This document shows positions 22,281 to 32,082 of a stretch of 64,000 nt of DNA, one piece after another. The notes beneath the pieces were generated by a model. That model was not told the DNA's origin and made no database searches. It was given only the letters and a program-made list of their open reading frames with translations. A program made the translations under genes and the position numbers. This stretch comes from Lachancea kluyveri NRRL Y-12651 (lineage: Eukaryota > Ascomycota > Saccharomycetes > Saccharomycetales > Saccharomycetaceae). Each line of letters begins with the position of its first letter. Position 1 is the stretch's first letter. Location of the stretch: positions 868,001 to 932,000 of the forward strand of contig CM000693.1 of assembly GCA_000149225.2 (NCBI GenBank), read 5' to 3'.

Positions 22281-24804
22281 ATGTCCAACTTCTTTAGGGA
22301 TAACGCGCTCACTTTCAAACCAAGATCGAATATCTTCAGTAAATTGCGTGTATCTAATAGTAAAGATAATTCCTTATCTTCAGGTGCCTTAAGAGTGATT
22401 CATAGCGATGACAACTCCATGAATAAGACCGAAGACAGTGGTTCTTCTTTGATGGAAAATGTATTCCTACATAGCGGCAACAGTGGAAAGCACACATCGT
22501 CTACCACCCTCTTTGACGATACTACTGGTAGTGATCATAAGCCTAATCATATAAATGAAAGCACTCCTAAAGCATTAAAAAACTACTGCATCAAGGGACC
22601 CAACAATGGCGGTATTCACGATGAGGAGGACGAGTTGGAAATCACCGAAGTCCGTGAACTCACTCAAGATGACACATCATTTGATATGGAATTAGCCGAT
22701 CAGAAAGCTTCCACTCTTACCGAATCTATCAAGCCACCCCAGCAACACTCAAATACATCGTCGAATGATGTTCTATTAGAGGCTTTTACCAACACACAAA
22801 AGATTTGCTCGAATTTGAAAATCGAATTACAAAAACAGCAAAATAAGAACCAAGCCCAAAAGAAGGATATTCTTACCTATCAATCCGAAATTGCCAAGAT
22901 TAATGAAAAGTTACTTAGCTACAAAAAGTTTTTGAGTAAAATTGAAGAGAAATCTAGGTGGTTGCTTCAGCAGAAGAAAAGTGATGACACAAAAATCCAT
23001 GACCTAAAAGTTAATTATGATGGTATTTTAGAAAAATTGAAAGAATATTTGAAGGAGTCTATGGAGTTGAAGGTGACGATTGAACAGTTGAGGGATCTGA
23101 AGCAAAGCACTGACGCGGAAATATCCAAAAAAGACAAAGAGCTGGAATATTTGAAACGTGAACTAAACAATTGCTCTGGCCAACTAAGCGAAGAAAAAAT
23201 CAAGAACAGTGATATGCTTCAGGAATTGAATAATACCAGGGAGGAATCCATGACAAAGATGGAACTGTTGTTTAGTACTCAAGAATCTAAGATTCGAGAA
23301 GGATTTGAATCGCTGATTAAAGGATATTCTAGCATTTTGAAGACCGATACCCCTGCATTAGTGGAAACAGAAATTATGAAGCTATCTACGGTGTTTAAAG
23401 AAACATCCAAGACCTATTTGGAAAAGTATTTTTTTTGCAATTTAATACCCCTCTGTGTTTATTTTTTACATTTTGTCCACTTTAAACGGTAAACTAACAC
23501 ACAGTACCAGGTCCACCGAATCTTTAGCGCAAATAATTGACACACATGAAAAGAATGTGTTGAACAGCGGCAAAGAAATTAAACTTCATTCAGATCATAA
23601 GCTGGAAAAAGTCGCAAAGGAAATTATATTGATAAAAGACCAACAACTCGGCCTAAAGTCCGCTATTGAATATCTACAAAAGGTAACAACGTCTAGTATC
23701 GAAGAAAACGTGCAAACCCATTCAGAAGTTTCCATGAATTTGATGGAAAAGTTGGAAACCTCGATGTCAACTATTTCCAAAGAGTTGATTCAATACAAGT
23801 CAGAATTGGACCAAAACAAGGAATACGAAAGCAAAATAAACGATTTTCAAAGACAAGTACACAGTATAGCCTTACAAAAAAGTGAAGTTGTTGCATTAAT
23901 GAAAACAAAAGATGCCGAGATTGAAGATTTAAATAACCAGCTATTCAACAAGACCAAACTTACAGAAGAATTTGAAGCTACCACAGAAGCCCTAAAGGAT
24001 GAGATTACATCCCTCAAGGAAGATGCCAGGTCGAAAGATCAACTATTGAACAACGTTCAAAATGAATTGAAAGCGATAAAAAATAATTTTGACAGTAAGT
24101 TCTCTGCCCAAAATGAAATCGTTAAGATGGTAACCCAAGAGCGAGACGAGTTGAAGAAAAAGTTGAGCAGAGAGACTGATAGTAAGCATCGTGTTGAGAA
24201 GGAAGGTAGAGTCTACGTAGATAAATTTCAAAGAGTTAACGAACAATTGCAAAAATTAAACGTTGAAATTGTTCAACTGAAAGCCCGTGAATTGGAATTA
24301 GATGAGGAAAACAGGAAACTAAGAAACGAGACCGAGCAATTTGACCAGGCATTCAGGGCAAATGATGACGAGTTCCAAGAGGTGAAGGAGAAGCTGATAT
24401 CGTTAGAGTCAGAAAAGCAAAGATTTATAACCGATAGATTAGAATGCCAGGATAAAATCGAAGAATTGGAGCTACAGTTAAAAGAAGCGACAAAAAACAT
24501 CCAGCACTTGAGAGATCAGGCACATAAAAGGCCATCGAAAAAACCTCCGCCTGTGGAAACTTCAGTCAAGTCGCCAGCATCAAAAACTGGAAACTATGAT
24601 GAGTTCCACCTTTCTTCGTCATTAAACGATGACCTGGAGCTAACGAATCCTTCACCAATCCAAATAAAACCGCTAAGGGCTAAAAGGGGCAGTAGCGTAG
24701 TAAGAACTAGCATGGCTACTAAGAAAAAGCTATTACTATCCGACGATGATGATATTACAAATAAATCAAGGGTCAAAAACACCAGAAAGAAGAGAAGAAT
24801 ATAA
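22281..24804 (+). CDS. ZIP1: synaptonemal complex transverse-filament protein Zip1 (one predicted intron)
   Basis: Orthologue of YDR285W (875 aa). It forms the central region of the synaptonemal complex between paired meiotic chromosomes. Predicted exons are 22281-23425 and 23505-24804 (814 aa) or 23511-24804 (812 aa). The start MSNFFRDNALTFKPR matches Zip1. The block SSNDVLLEAFTNTQ, a long coiled coil (about residues 170-740), the NDDLELTNPSPIQIKP motif and a basic KKRR ending are all conserved. The two coding parts are in different frames. The intron has 5' GTATTT (23426), eight T residues, ATACCCCT at 23445-23452, branch AACTAAC (23492-23498) and AG at 23504 or 23510. Exon phases match exactly. 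An unspliced RNA ends inside the intron, leaving about 400 aa. S. cerevisiae ZIP1 is intronless as far as I recall. Confidence 0.88.
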
Positions 24805-24875
24805 CTGCCAATCTTTCGTATCCTTTTCAGGAAGATGATGCTCACAGTTGGAAATATATGTTAGTAGATAGCTAT

Positions 24876-25214
24876 TTAATCCTCCAGCTTTTTAATCTTG
24901 TCAATTATATCTTCTTCGTTTAGTCTGTGAAAGACTTTGATTAGCGAATCCTGCTTGTTTTTATTTTCAATATGGAGCACTGGAATGTCAAAGCAATACT
25001 TGTCCCACCATTCCTTATTTCCGGTTTTGTTGATGTCTACAATTTCGTAGTGAATCTTTTTAAATTCATCTAGAGAGGTAACCTTATCCATCACGACCTT
25101 GGCATTATCGCATAATCCGCATTGGTCCTTAGAGAAGAGAGAAAGTTTGATATCTGCATACTTCAATAGAAAGCTTGATGAATGAAGCTGGCGTACTAGT
25201 CTTCTTTGAAGCAT
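24876..25214 (-). CDS. glutaredoxin-like protein, YDR286C orthologue
   Basis: 112 aa. Glutaredoxin-like (DUF836) thioredoxin fold: strand, then CGLC dithiol in KDQCGLCDNAKVVMDKV, and the cis-proline stretch DIPVLHIEN. The first 25 residues (MLQRRLVRQLHSSSF) are basic and amphipathic, suggesting mitochondrial import. The S. cerevisiae gene next to ZIP1 and INM2 encodes the same type of protein (114 aa). The frame is open upstream but without an ATG; 25214 is the first ATG. It is convergent with ZIP1 (71 bp). Biochemical role is unknown. Confidence 0.85.
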   Translation of the reverse strand: MLQRRLVRQLHSSSFLLKYADIKLSLFSKDQCGLCDNAKVVMDKVTSLDEFKKIHYEIVDINKTGNKEWWDKYCFDIPVLHIENKNKQDSLIKVFHRLNEEDIIDKIKKLED

Positions 25215-25290
25215 CTTTTTTGAACACGTAATATGCTGTCTGTTTCTCACGAAAGACAAAGGAAGTAAGATTTTCTACAAAAACACTTGT

Positions 25291-25696
25291 TGTTGGGCGG
25301 AAATTGAGTAACGCGAGTATCTCGAGCAAAATAAACATCTTGTGTGAAATCAAAACAGAAATATGATAGTTTAACTCTTGGTAGAAGTATATGAAAACTT
25401 TATTTTGAGAGCTCAGGTCTACTACCAAGCGCAATAAATTGTTTTTCGATGAGGTAAAAAAGGCAGCTCTTTCGTTAGTTAAATACACAAGAGGCTCTTA
25501 TTGTGTATATCCTAACTTTGTAGCTATATTTTCCTTTCTGAAAACAAGCTACTCGAATAATTTACGTCTTCGACGACGGAATTACTACATAAGATATAAA
25601 AATGCGTTTGGCTGATACTTTTAAACTTGCTTTCTCATAATTATACAATATTTACGTTTTGGATAAGACAACTCGAGGCCTCCCGAATACCCAACA
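25291..25696 (-). mobile_element. possible degenerate solo LTR (Ty-like)
   Basis: This 406-bp stretch begins TGTTGGG and ends CCCAACA, a 7-bp terminal inverted repeat of the type that bounds yeast Ty LTRs (TGTTGG...CCAACA). It lies in the tRNA-upstream zone where Ty relics gather. No target-site duplication is visible and no clear internal match to a known LTR was recognised, so it may be chance. If real it is an old, eroded copy. Confidence 0.3.
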
Positions 25697-26221
25697 TGTT
25701 CAAAAAAAGCTCTACTTTCTGGAAACGTAGCACCATAGAATACAACGCCAAGAAACTTTTAATGACAAATACTTGCATGTGACACCGTAATAAACTCCAT
25801 ATCTTAAGCTTAGAGTTGTCCATACAGACCACTTTAAAAAAAACAAGAAGAAAATACTATAAAGAAAAGCTGGCTCAAGTGATTAGTATCAATAGCTGCC
25901 TATCTTTAGCCACGTCACTTACCATTATATTTAGAGTCTAACTATATAACAAAAACATGTACACTTTGGACTACTCTATTTATCTATTATTGACATAGCT
26001 AGTGGAAATTATACTTAAACTAATAAATTTGATGCGAGTATAGGATGCTGAGTTTCCAAGACTACAAACTGGACTGTGTTATAGTTACATAAATAGTAGG
26101 CTATTCGGTATATTCAATACCTAACACTTAGTTTAGAAGGAAGCTTGCAGATGTTACCGATTTTCTTGATATTCCATGTTCTCTACAGAGGTGAAAAAAA
26201 AACTGAGAAATATGTTAATAT

Positions 26222-26526
26222 TGCGACAATTGTTTAGATTCCATTTTTGATTAAGGCTATAATAATTTGGTGTATGGTTATACTAGAAGTTCTCCTCCCC
26301 TTTCTAGGAATCCAGAAAAGAGAGTCGATAACTCTATATACAAATATTCTTCCTTTTATATGTTTCTGGTTCATTATCCTATTACATTATCAATCCTTGC
26401 GTTTCAGCTTCCACTAACTTAGATGACTGTTTCTCATTCTTTAGGTCACCTTATAACACCGTGTGTGATAATATACTAGTAACACGAATACTAGTCGATG
26501 GCCGATAGTTGTATTTCGTTCCAACA
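26222..26526 (-). mobile_element. solo LTR of a Ty1/Ty2-type (copia) retrotransposon
   Basis: A 305-bp LTR in reverse orientation, starting TGTTGGAA and ending TCGCA on the minus strand. It is recognisable along its whole length as the delta LTR of S. cerevisiae Ty1/Ty2. A core (about 26377-26418) containing GGAAGCTGAAACGCAAGG and the following TTGATAATGTAATAGG is, from memory, identical to delta. Flanks AATAT (26217-26221) and TATAT (26527-26531) are near-matching 5-bp target duplications. No internal retroelement sequence remains, so it is a fossil left by LTR-LTR recombination. It lies 210 bp upstream of tRNA-Gln, the typical Ty1 target. Age is moderate: ends and core are clear, other parts diverged. 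Confidence 0.9.
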
Positions 26527-26735
26527 TATATCTATGTTGTTTTTTTCAATCACCCAAGCTTTCAGTCTTCAGCTAACTGCTCTCATTACTTTGATTATTA
26601 TCAGACCATTGCCATGTCACTATCTTGACCAGGGTGATGTTACTTGCTTTATTTGGTTTCTTTAGAGAACCCGAGGAGCTGGTGATCTAGTATAATTGAA
26701 TGTTTACGTCTTAATAGCATAGAGCATCTTTACAC

Positions 26736-26807
26736 GGTCCTATAGTGTAGTGGTTATCACTTTCGGTTTTGATCCGGACAACCCCGGTTCGAATCCGGGT
26801 AGGACCT
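26736..26807 (+). tRNA. tRNA-Gln (anticodon UUG)
   Basis: 72-nt cloverleaf. Acceptor GGTCCTA pairs with TAGGACC, followed by discriminator T (26807). The anticodon arm TTCGG-TTTTGAT-CCGGA has anticodon TTG, reading CAA. A box TAGTGTAGTGG and B box GGTTCGAATCC are intact. No intron is present. The sequence is almost the same as the S. cerevisiae tRNA-Gln(UUG). Confidence 0.97.
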
Positions 26808-26809
26808 TA

Positions 26810-26815
26810 TTTTTT
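26810..26815 (+). terminator. RNA polymerase III terminator
   Basis: A run of six T residues starts 3 nt after the tRNA-Gln 3' end. Confidence 0.85.
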
Positions 26816-27467
26816 GCTTGTGGTTGCGAGGTCTTGTTAGGCTGTGGAGACTTGGTATCCGTAGTGCCAACAAACCCAAACTTGTGAGGTTTACAACAAG
26901 TAAGCTGTTGAGTCTTCTGCGATCCCTATTATACATTGCCTAACGATATGCTCTTTCTGGTTTGGCTTTCTGCTGCTGGAGTTCCGAATGGATTATATTA
27001 GACACTCTTATGGGATGGCATGTGATCGGGTAATACAAGTTATCATTTGTAACAAGCACGACAATGTGTCGAATTGATAACAACTACGTGCGATCAACAC
27101 CTGCTTATATATATGGTCATAGAAACACTTAGCAACAAGCGCATGTGGTTCCGATAACTGGCTAAAACGGCAACAAGCTGGAAGGGTTTCGTAACGGATT
27201 ACGGAGTTTGTTGTAGCATGCCTCACATTGATGTTCTATGTTTACCCAAATAGGTATAGCTGGTAGCAAGAAGTGACGTTTAAGAAATCTCGATTTACAC
27301 GCACCACAAATTCGAGGAGGTTTCATTTCTTACTTCTTAGGCACACAGGGTTTTAAAACGACGGTTTTTTTTTTGGACGTTTCCCTTTTTTTTTTCTTAA
27401 AAGGACTACTTCCACCCTTTATTATCCAATAAAGCTACAGATTAAACACACTACAATAGCAGAAACA
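26816..27467. other. intergenic, tRNA-Gln to INM2
   Basis: About 650 bp. The last 110 bp contain T-rich tracts (27362-27398) typical of a yeast promoter. A 194-bp segment bounded by TGTTGA (26906) and TCAACA (27099) could be an LTR trace but has no target duplication. Open frames here are short and unrecognisable. Confidence 0.4.
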
Positions 27468-28346
27468 ATGTCAGAGACACTATCCTCACAAGAACTTAAG
27501 GAAATCGAAAACAATCTAGTCCGTTTAGCTAAAGATGAAATCGGACCTGTTTTGAAATCCAAATCTGGTACTCAATTTGGTCAGTTTGACGACAAGGCCA
27601 ACCAGGTCGATTTGGTCACCATCATAGACAAAAAAGTTGAAAGTATTATTAACAAGAGATTGACCTCTTTATACCCAAACTTCGAATTTATTGGCGAAGA
27701 AACGTTTAAGCCAGGCCTTACGTCAATCACCAATTCACCCACGTTCATCGTCGATCCTATTGACGGTACTACAAACTTCATCCACGGCTACCCATATAGC
27801 TGTGTATCTATGGGACTTGCAGTTGGCGGAGAACCTGTTGTTGGTGTTGTATACAACCCCCACTTAAACATGATGTTTCATGCGTCCAAGGGTAATGGGT
27901 CCTTTTTCAATGACGAGCTTATCCATGTGACCAAGCGTAGTTTGACATTGCAGCAATCTGTCATTGCATTAGAAAGCGGCGCTGAGCGTAGCCCAGGGTC
28001 GAATTTTGACATCAAGATGGAGACGTACAAGAATTTATTGAGTGATAAAGGTGGATACATCCATGGCAGTAGAAGCGCTGGCAGTGCAGCTATGAACATG
28101 TGTTATGTCGCAAATGGAATGCTCGATGCCTATTGGGAAGGCGGATGCTGGGCATGGGATGTATGTGCTGGCTGGTGCATCCTCAAAGAATCCGGAGGTA
28201 TCGTTGTGGGAGGCAATAAAGATGAATGGGACATCTCTGTGGACAGAAGATGTTATTTGGCTGTTAGAGGTGGATGTGAAAAGAGCGAACAACAATACTT
28301 TGTTAAATCATTCTGGTCACATGTTGCGGGTGAATTGAAATACTAG
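27468..28346 (+). CDS. INM2: inositol monophosphatase, INM2 position
   Basis: Mg2+-dependent, lithium-sensitive phosphatase that releases inositol from inositol phosphates; 292 aa. Metal-site motifs are complete: GEETF (motif with Glu), DPIDGTTNFIHGYPYS, and WEGGCWAWDVCAGWCIL. It lies between the YDR286C orthologue and NSE3, the same neighbours as S. cerevisiae INM2 (YDR287W). A second member at 40022-40921 is much closer to Inm1. The ATG start follows a T-rich promoter. Confidence 0.94.
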   Translation: MSETLSSQELKEIENNLVRLAKDEIGPVLKSKSGTQFGQFDDKANQVDLVTIIDKKVESIINKRLTSLYPNFEFIGEETFKPGLTSITNSPTFIVDPIDGTTNFIHGYPYSCVSMGLAVGGEPVVGVVYNPHLNMMFHASKGNGSFFNDELIHVTKRSLTLQQSVIALESGAERSPGSNFDIKMETYKNLLSDKGGYIHGSRSAGSAAMNMCYVANGMLDAYWEGGCWAWDVCAGWCILKESGGIVVGGNKDEWDISVDRRCYLAVRGGCEKSEQQYFVKSFWSHVAGELKY

Positions 28347-28887
28347 AATTCATCAAGTGGAAAGTTGTCCTGTCTTCTATAGGTATTCGTGTGTACACAT
28401 TTTAATAACGCAACTATGGCTTCAGCAACACATTCCTGGTTTACAAAAATAGCAATGAAAGAGAGAAAGAAAAGCAAACAAACAAGAAGCAGGAGAGCAA
28501 ATAGATCATGAAATTGCCACCGTATACTAGAGTTACAGTTTCACTATATTCGGTGAAGTCAAATCCTGACCTAAAATTCGAATTTGTAGAGTTTATCTGC
28601 ATGTTGAATGCATCTGTTGATAGTCTCTCCATAGCATTTTAGACCGGAAGTCTTTCAATAAGCACATTAGCAGATAATTTAAAAGATAAAATAACTCCTT
28701 TCTACACCTTCTATTGCGCGCATTTTTGCTGCAACCATCTGTTTTTCTTTTGTTCCCTTTGCGAAGCTCAGCTACTTGGTTACCAATTTGCCGCAATGGA
28801 AAATCACCATCGCGTTCGTGTAACTAAGCATCAAGTGGCGGCTCAAACATCGTTGAAGAAAGAGCACTGGAAAGAATATAGAGAATC
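28347..28887. other. intergenic, INM2 to NSE3
   Basis: About 540 bp. Minus-strand open frames of 60-70 codons have no recognisable content. It serves as INM2 3' region and NSE3 promoter. Nothing else is seen. Confidence 0.45.
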
Positions 28888-29808
28888 ATGAGTGACAGTT
28901 TTCACAACGAAGAAGATCCTGATCACATTGACAAAAAGACTTTAGTAGCAAGGCGCGTAGCTAGGCTCATTCTAAGCAACACAGAGGCTAACTCCACCAT
29001 CATCACGAGAGCCAAACTCACAAACACAATCCGCGATGCCTGCCAAGCGGAAAACACAGGCAGCGTGAAGTTTGAACAGGTATTCCAAGAGCTGAACGTT
29101 ATTTTTGGTGATATATACGGCTTCAAGTTACTTGGTCTTCAGCCCAAATCGAACAAAGACAAGAAACCAGGTAAGAACAGCAGCAGCGGCAACGACCACG
29201 TTGCGGGGGCTCAGGCCACGGGATTTGTTGACTTGAAATCTAAAGCACAATCGTTTATTCTAATCAACGCACTACCATCACCTCCGCCCAGATACGGCAA
29301 CTTTTTACTCTCACAATGCACTAAGCCTTACAGCGAAAGGATTATCAACGAGGAATATATGGGTCACGACATGTCTATTGCATCCGAAAACACTTTGGAC
29401 AATAAACTGTCAACCGACCTGCTACTAGTACTACAAGGGCTGACCAGTGTGGTGATCGCAGTGGTGTTGTTTTCCTCCAACAACATTTTACAGCAGGAGT
29501 TGGAACAACACTTGGCCAAATTCGGTATTCCCACAGACGGACTTAGAATTCCAATTGTCGACCTTACATTTGAGGAGTTGATCAAGCTTTTAGACAGAAA
29601 GGAGTATATCGTGAGGATCGAAGAGAGGTCCAAAGATGGCAACCAAGAGACCGTATCCTACCGCATCGGGAGAAGGACCCAGATAGAATTCGACAAAGAT
29701 TCTTTACTCGCAATGTGTCAGGAACTCATGGGCCTTGACCCAGCCCAATCGTCTCAGATACAAGAATCCATCGAACTAGCCGTTGGTGATGCATACGCTG
29801 TTGTATAG
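28888..29808 (+). CDS. NSE3: Smc5-Smc6 complex subunit, MAGE family
   Basis: Orthologue of YDR288W (303 aa); 306 aa here. It is a nuclear MAGE-domain protein that pairs with the Nse1 RING subunit and Nse4, and binds DNA in the Smc5/6 repair complex. The tandem winged-helix MAGE domain spans about residues 10-280, with VARRVARLILSNTEAN near the N-terminus and LLLVLQGLTSVVIAVVLFSSNN in the core. It is followed by NCP1 in the same orientation, which brings together YDR288W and YHR042W. Confidence 0.93.
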   Translation: MSDSFHNEEDPDHIDKKTLVARRVARLILSNTEANSTIITRAKLTNTIRDACQAENTGSVKFEQVFQELNVIFGDIYGFKLLGLQPKSNKDKKPGKNSSSGNDHVAGAQATGFVDLKSKAQSFILINALPSPPPRYGNFLLSQCTKPYSERIINEEYMGHDMSIASENTLDNKLSTDLLLVLQGLTSVVIAVVLFSSNNILQQELEQHLAKFGIPTDGLRIPIVDLTFEELIKLLDRKEYIVRIEERSKDGNQETVSYRIGRRTQIEFDKDSLLAMCQELMGLDPAQSSQIQESIELAVGDAYAVV

Positions 29809-30000
29809 CCAACGGTGCACATTTACGTACATAATGACTGTCCATCGTTCCCGACTCATTACTTGTAATGTCGTTAAACGAAAAATAAGAAACGCCGGCG
29901 CTGCTGCGATCGCCAAAGCGCACCTCAGATTTTTGTGATGGAAGACCTAGTACCCAACTTACAACTTCTACAGACCACCAACCATTAAACAAAACTCGAG

Positions 30001-32082
30001 ATGCCTGCTGGTCTAGACAACCTGGATTTTGCTGTACTATGTGCTTTGGCACTAGCTGTTGCTGCTTACTTCTCCAAAGATAAGTTAGCTGCCCTCTTTT
30101 CATCTGACGACTCGATCACATCAGTCGTATCTGATTCTCGCGATGTTGTGCAGGTACTGAAGGAGAACAACAAAAACTACTTGGTTTTATACGGCTCTCA
30201 AACAGGTACTACCGAAGACTATGCTAAAAAGTTTGCAAAGGAGTTAGCAGCAAAATTCTCTTTGAATGTTATGTGTGCAGATGTTGAGAAGTACGAGTTT
30301 GATGGTTTGAACCAACTGCCTTCGAACGTGGTCGTCTCATTTTTTTTCTCAACATACGGTGAAGGTGATTTCCCAGATGGTGCTGTTCCATTCGAAGACT
30401 ATATCACTGGTTTGAACGAAGGTGATTTGGAAAATGTCAAATTCACCCTTTTTGGTTTGGGTAATTCCACGTACGAATTTTTCAACGGTGCAGCCAAGAA
30501 GGTTAAGAAGTACTTGACCGAAGCCGGCGCTACTTTGGTCGGAAAGTATGGTGAAGCAGATGATGGTGCAGGCACTACGGATGAGGACTATTTGTCCTGG
30601 AAGGATTCCATCTTGGAAGATTTGAAAGAGGTTTTGAAGTTGGATGAACACGAACAACATTTCGAACCAACATTCAGTTACACTGAGATCGGTCCTGCTA
30701 CTGCTGCTGAATCCACCGTTTCTCATGGTGAGCCAACCAAGCAATACTTGCCCTCAAACCAGCTATCGTACAATTCGGAGGGGAAACAACTAGGCCCATT
30801 TGATGCAACTCATCCTTACGTCGCACCAATTGTCAAATCTAAGGAGTTGTTCAATGTCCCAGATCGTAACTGTATTCATGCAGAATTCGACTTGTCCGGA
30901 TCCAATTTGAAGTACTCCACTGGTGACCATCTTGCTGTCTGGCCATCAAACCCTGATGAAAAGATCAAGCAATTTTTGAGTTGTTTCAACTTAGATCCCG
31001 AGTTGGTTTACGATCTAAAACCTTTGGATCCTACCGTTCAATTGCCATTCCCTGTTCCAACAACCATCGGTGCCACGGTTAGACACTATTTGGAAATTAC
31101 TGGTCCAGTCTCTAGACAGATCTTTGGTGCTTTGTTACAATATGCGCCAGATGATGAGATCAAGGAGAAGCTAGCCGCCTTGTCTAGTGACAAGATTGGT
31201 TTTGCCAAAGATGTCACCTCCAAGTACTTCAACTTGGCCGATGCATTGCTAAACTTGTCAAACGGTGCCAAGTGGACCACCGTTCCATGGAACTTTTTGG
31301 TGGAATCTCTGCCTCGTTTACAGCCTCGTTACTATTCTATTTCTTCTTCTTCTTTGACTGAAAAGCAAACGGTTCATATAACCGCTGTGGTTGAAAACGC
31401 CCCTAATCCTAACGGCCCTGCTACAACCGAACCAGTCACCGGTGTTACTACCAACCTGTTGAGACACATTCAACTGACTCAAAATGGTGAAAACGTTGCC
31501 GAATCTACTTTACCGGTTCATTACGACTTGTCTGGTCCTCGTAAATTGTTTTCCAACTACAAATTACCTGTCCACATTCGCCGTTCCACTTTTAGATTAC
31601 CTTCTAACCCAAGCACCCCAGTCATCATGTTTGGGCCAGGTACTGGTGTAGCTCCATTCCGTGCATTTATCAGAGACCGTGTGAAGTTTGTCGAGCAACA
31701 GCCAAATGTCAAACTAGGTAAGCACTTGTTGTTTTACGGTTCGAGAAACCATGACGATTTCTTGTACGCCGATGAATGGCCGGAATACGCCAAGAAATTA
31801 GAAGGCGCATTTGAAATGGTTGTAGCTCACTCTAGATTACCAAACCAAAAGAAAGTTTATGTTCAGGACAAGGTACTAGAGAGAGAAGAAGAAATCTACC
31901 AGCTAATTACCGAGCAAGGCGCCTTCATCTACGTTTGTGGTGATGCCAAGGGCATGGCCCAGGGTGTTCACAGTGCATTAGTAGGCGTTTTGAGCAGGGG
32001 CAAAGGTGTTACTGAGGATGAAGCATCTGAGATTTTGAAAATGTTTAAGACAAATGGTAAGTACCAGGAAGATGTGTGGTAA
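30001..32082 (+). CDS. NCP1: NADPH-cytochrome P450 reductase
   Basis: Orthologue of YHR042W (691 aa); 693 aa here. It is an ER flavoprotein that feeds electrons to Erg11, Erg1 and other sterol enzymes. N-terminal anchor: VLCALALAVAAYF (residues 12-25). FMN flavodoxin domain: YGSQTGTTEDYAKKFA and YGEGDFPDGA (about 60-200). FAD-binding part: RYYSISSSS and GVTTNLLRH. NADPH domain: FGPGTGVAPFRAF, FYGSRNHDDFLY, and C-terminal DVW whose tryptophan stacks on FAD. Codon bias is high. Confidence 0.97.
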   Translation: MPAGLDNLDFAVLCALALAVAAYFSKDKLAALFSSDDSITSVVSDSRDVVQVLKENNKNYLVLYGSQTGTTEDYAKKFAKELAAKFSLNVMCADVEKYEFDGLNQLPSNVVVSFFFSTYGEGDFPDGAVPFEDYITGLNEGDLENVKFTLFGLGNSTYEFFNGAAKKVKKYLTEAGATLVGKYGEADDGAGTTDEDYLSWKDSILEDLKEVLKLDEHEQHFEPTFSYTEIGPATAAESTVSHGEPTKQYLPSNQLSYNSEGKQLGPFDATHPYVAPIVKSKELFNVPDRNCIHAEFDLSGSNLKYSTGDHLAVWPSNPDEKIKQFLSCFNLDPELVYDLKPLDPTVQLPFPVPTTIGATVRHYLEITGPVSRQIFGALLQYAPDDEIKEKLAALSSDKIGFAKDVTSKYFNLADALLNLSNGAKWTTVPWNFLVESLPRLQPRYYSISSSSLTEKQTVHITAVVENAPNPNGPATTEPVTGVTTNLLRHIQLTQNGENVAESTLPVHYDLSGPRKLFSNYKLPVHIRRSTFRLPSNPSTPVIMFGPGTGVAPFRAFIRDRVKFVEQQPNVKLGKHLLFYGSRNHDDFLYADEWPEYAKKLEGAFEMVVAHSRLPNQKKVYVQDKVLEREEEIYQLITEQGAFIYVCGDAKGMAQGVHSALVGVLSRGKGVTEDEASEILKMFKTNGKYQEDVW

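Larger units (their letters stand above)
25215..26735. other. gene-poor region upstream of tRNA-Gln
   Basis: About 1.5 kb between the YDR286C orthologue and the tRNA gene, AT-rich, without a convincing ORF. It holds one clear solo LTR (26222-26526) and one possible LTR (25291-25696). The stretch 25697-26221 shows nothing recognisable. No centromere elements were found. Confidence 0.6.

Noticed and set aside
23426-23510. ZIP1 as a frameshifted pseudogene
   Set aside because: Both halves keep good Zip1 similarity to the very C-terminus, and splice signals with exactly matching phases explain the frame change.
25129-25488. 119-codon minus-strand frame upstream of the YDR286C orthologue
   Set aside because: It overlaps the 5' part of that gene in another frame and has no recognisable content.
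26906-27099. 194-bp segment bounded by TGTTGA and TCAACA, downstream of tRNA-Gln, as an LTR
   Set aside because: The 5-bp flanks (TAAGC, CCTGC) do not match, the interior resembles no LTR I know, and it is on the side of the tRNA that Ty1-type elements avoid.
28441-28796. Two overlapping 60-70-codon minus-strand frames between INM2 and NSE3
   Set aside because: They are low-complexity or random-looking, and no gene is known between INM2 and NSE3.
29871-29881. TCGTTAAACGA palindrome upstream of NCP1 as a sterol-response element
   Set aside because: It misses the core TCGTATA, and the AR1 form TCGTTYAG is matched at only 7 of 8 positions; too weak to call.
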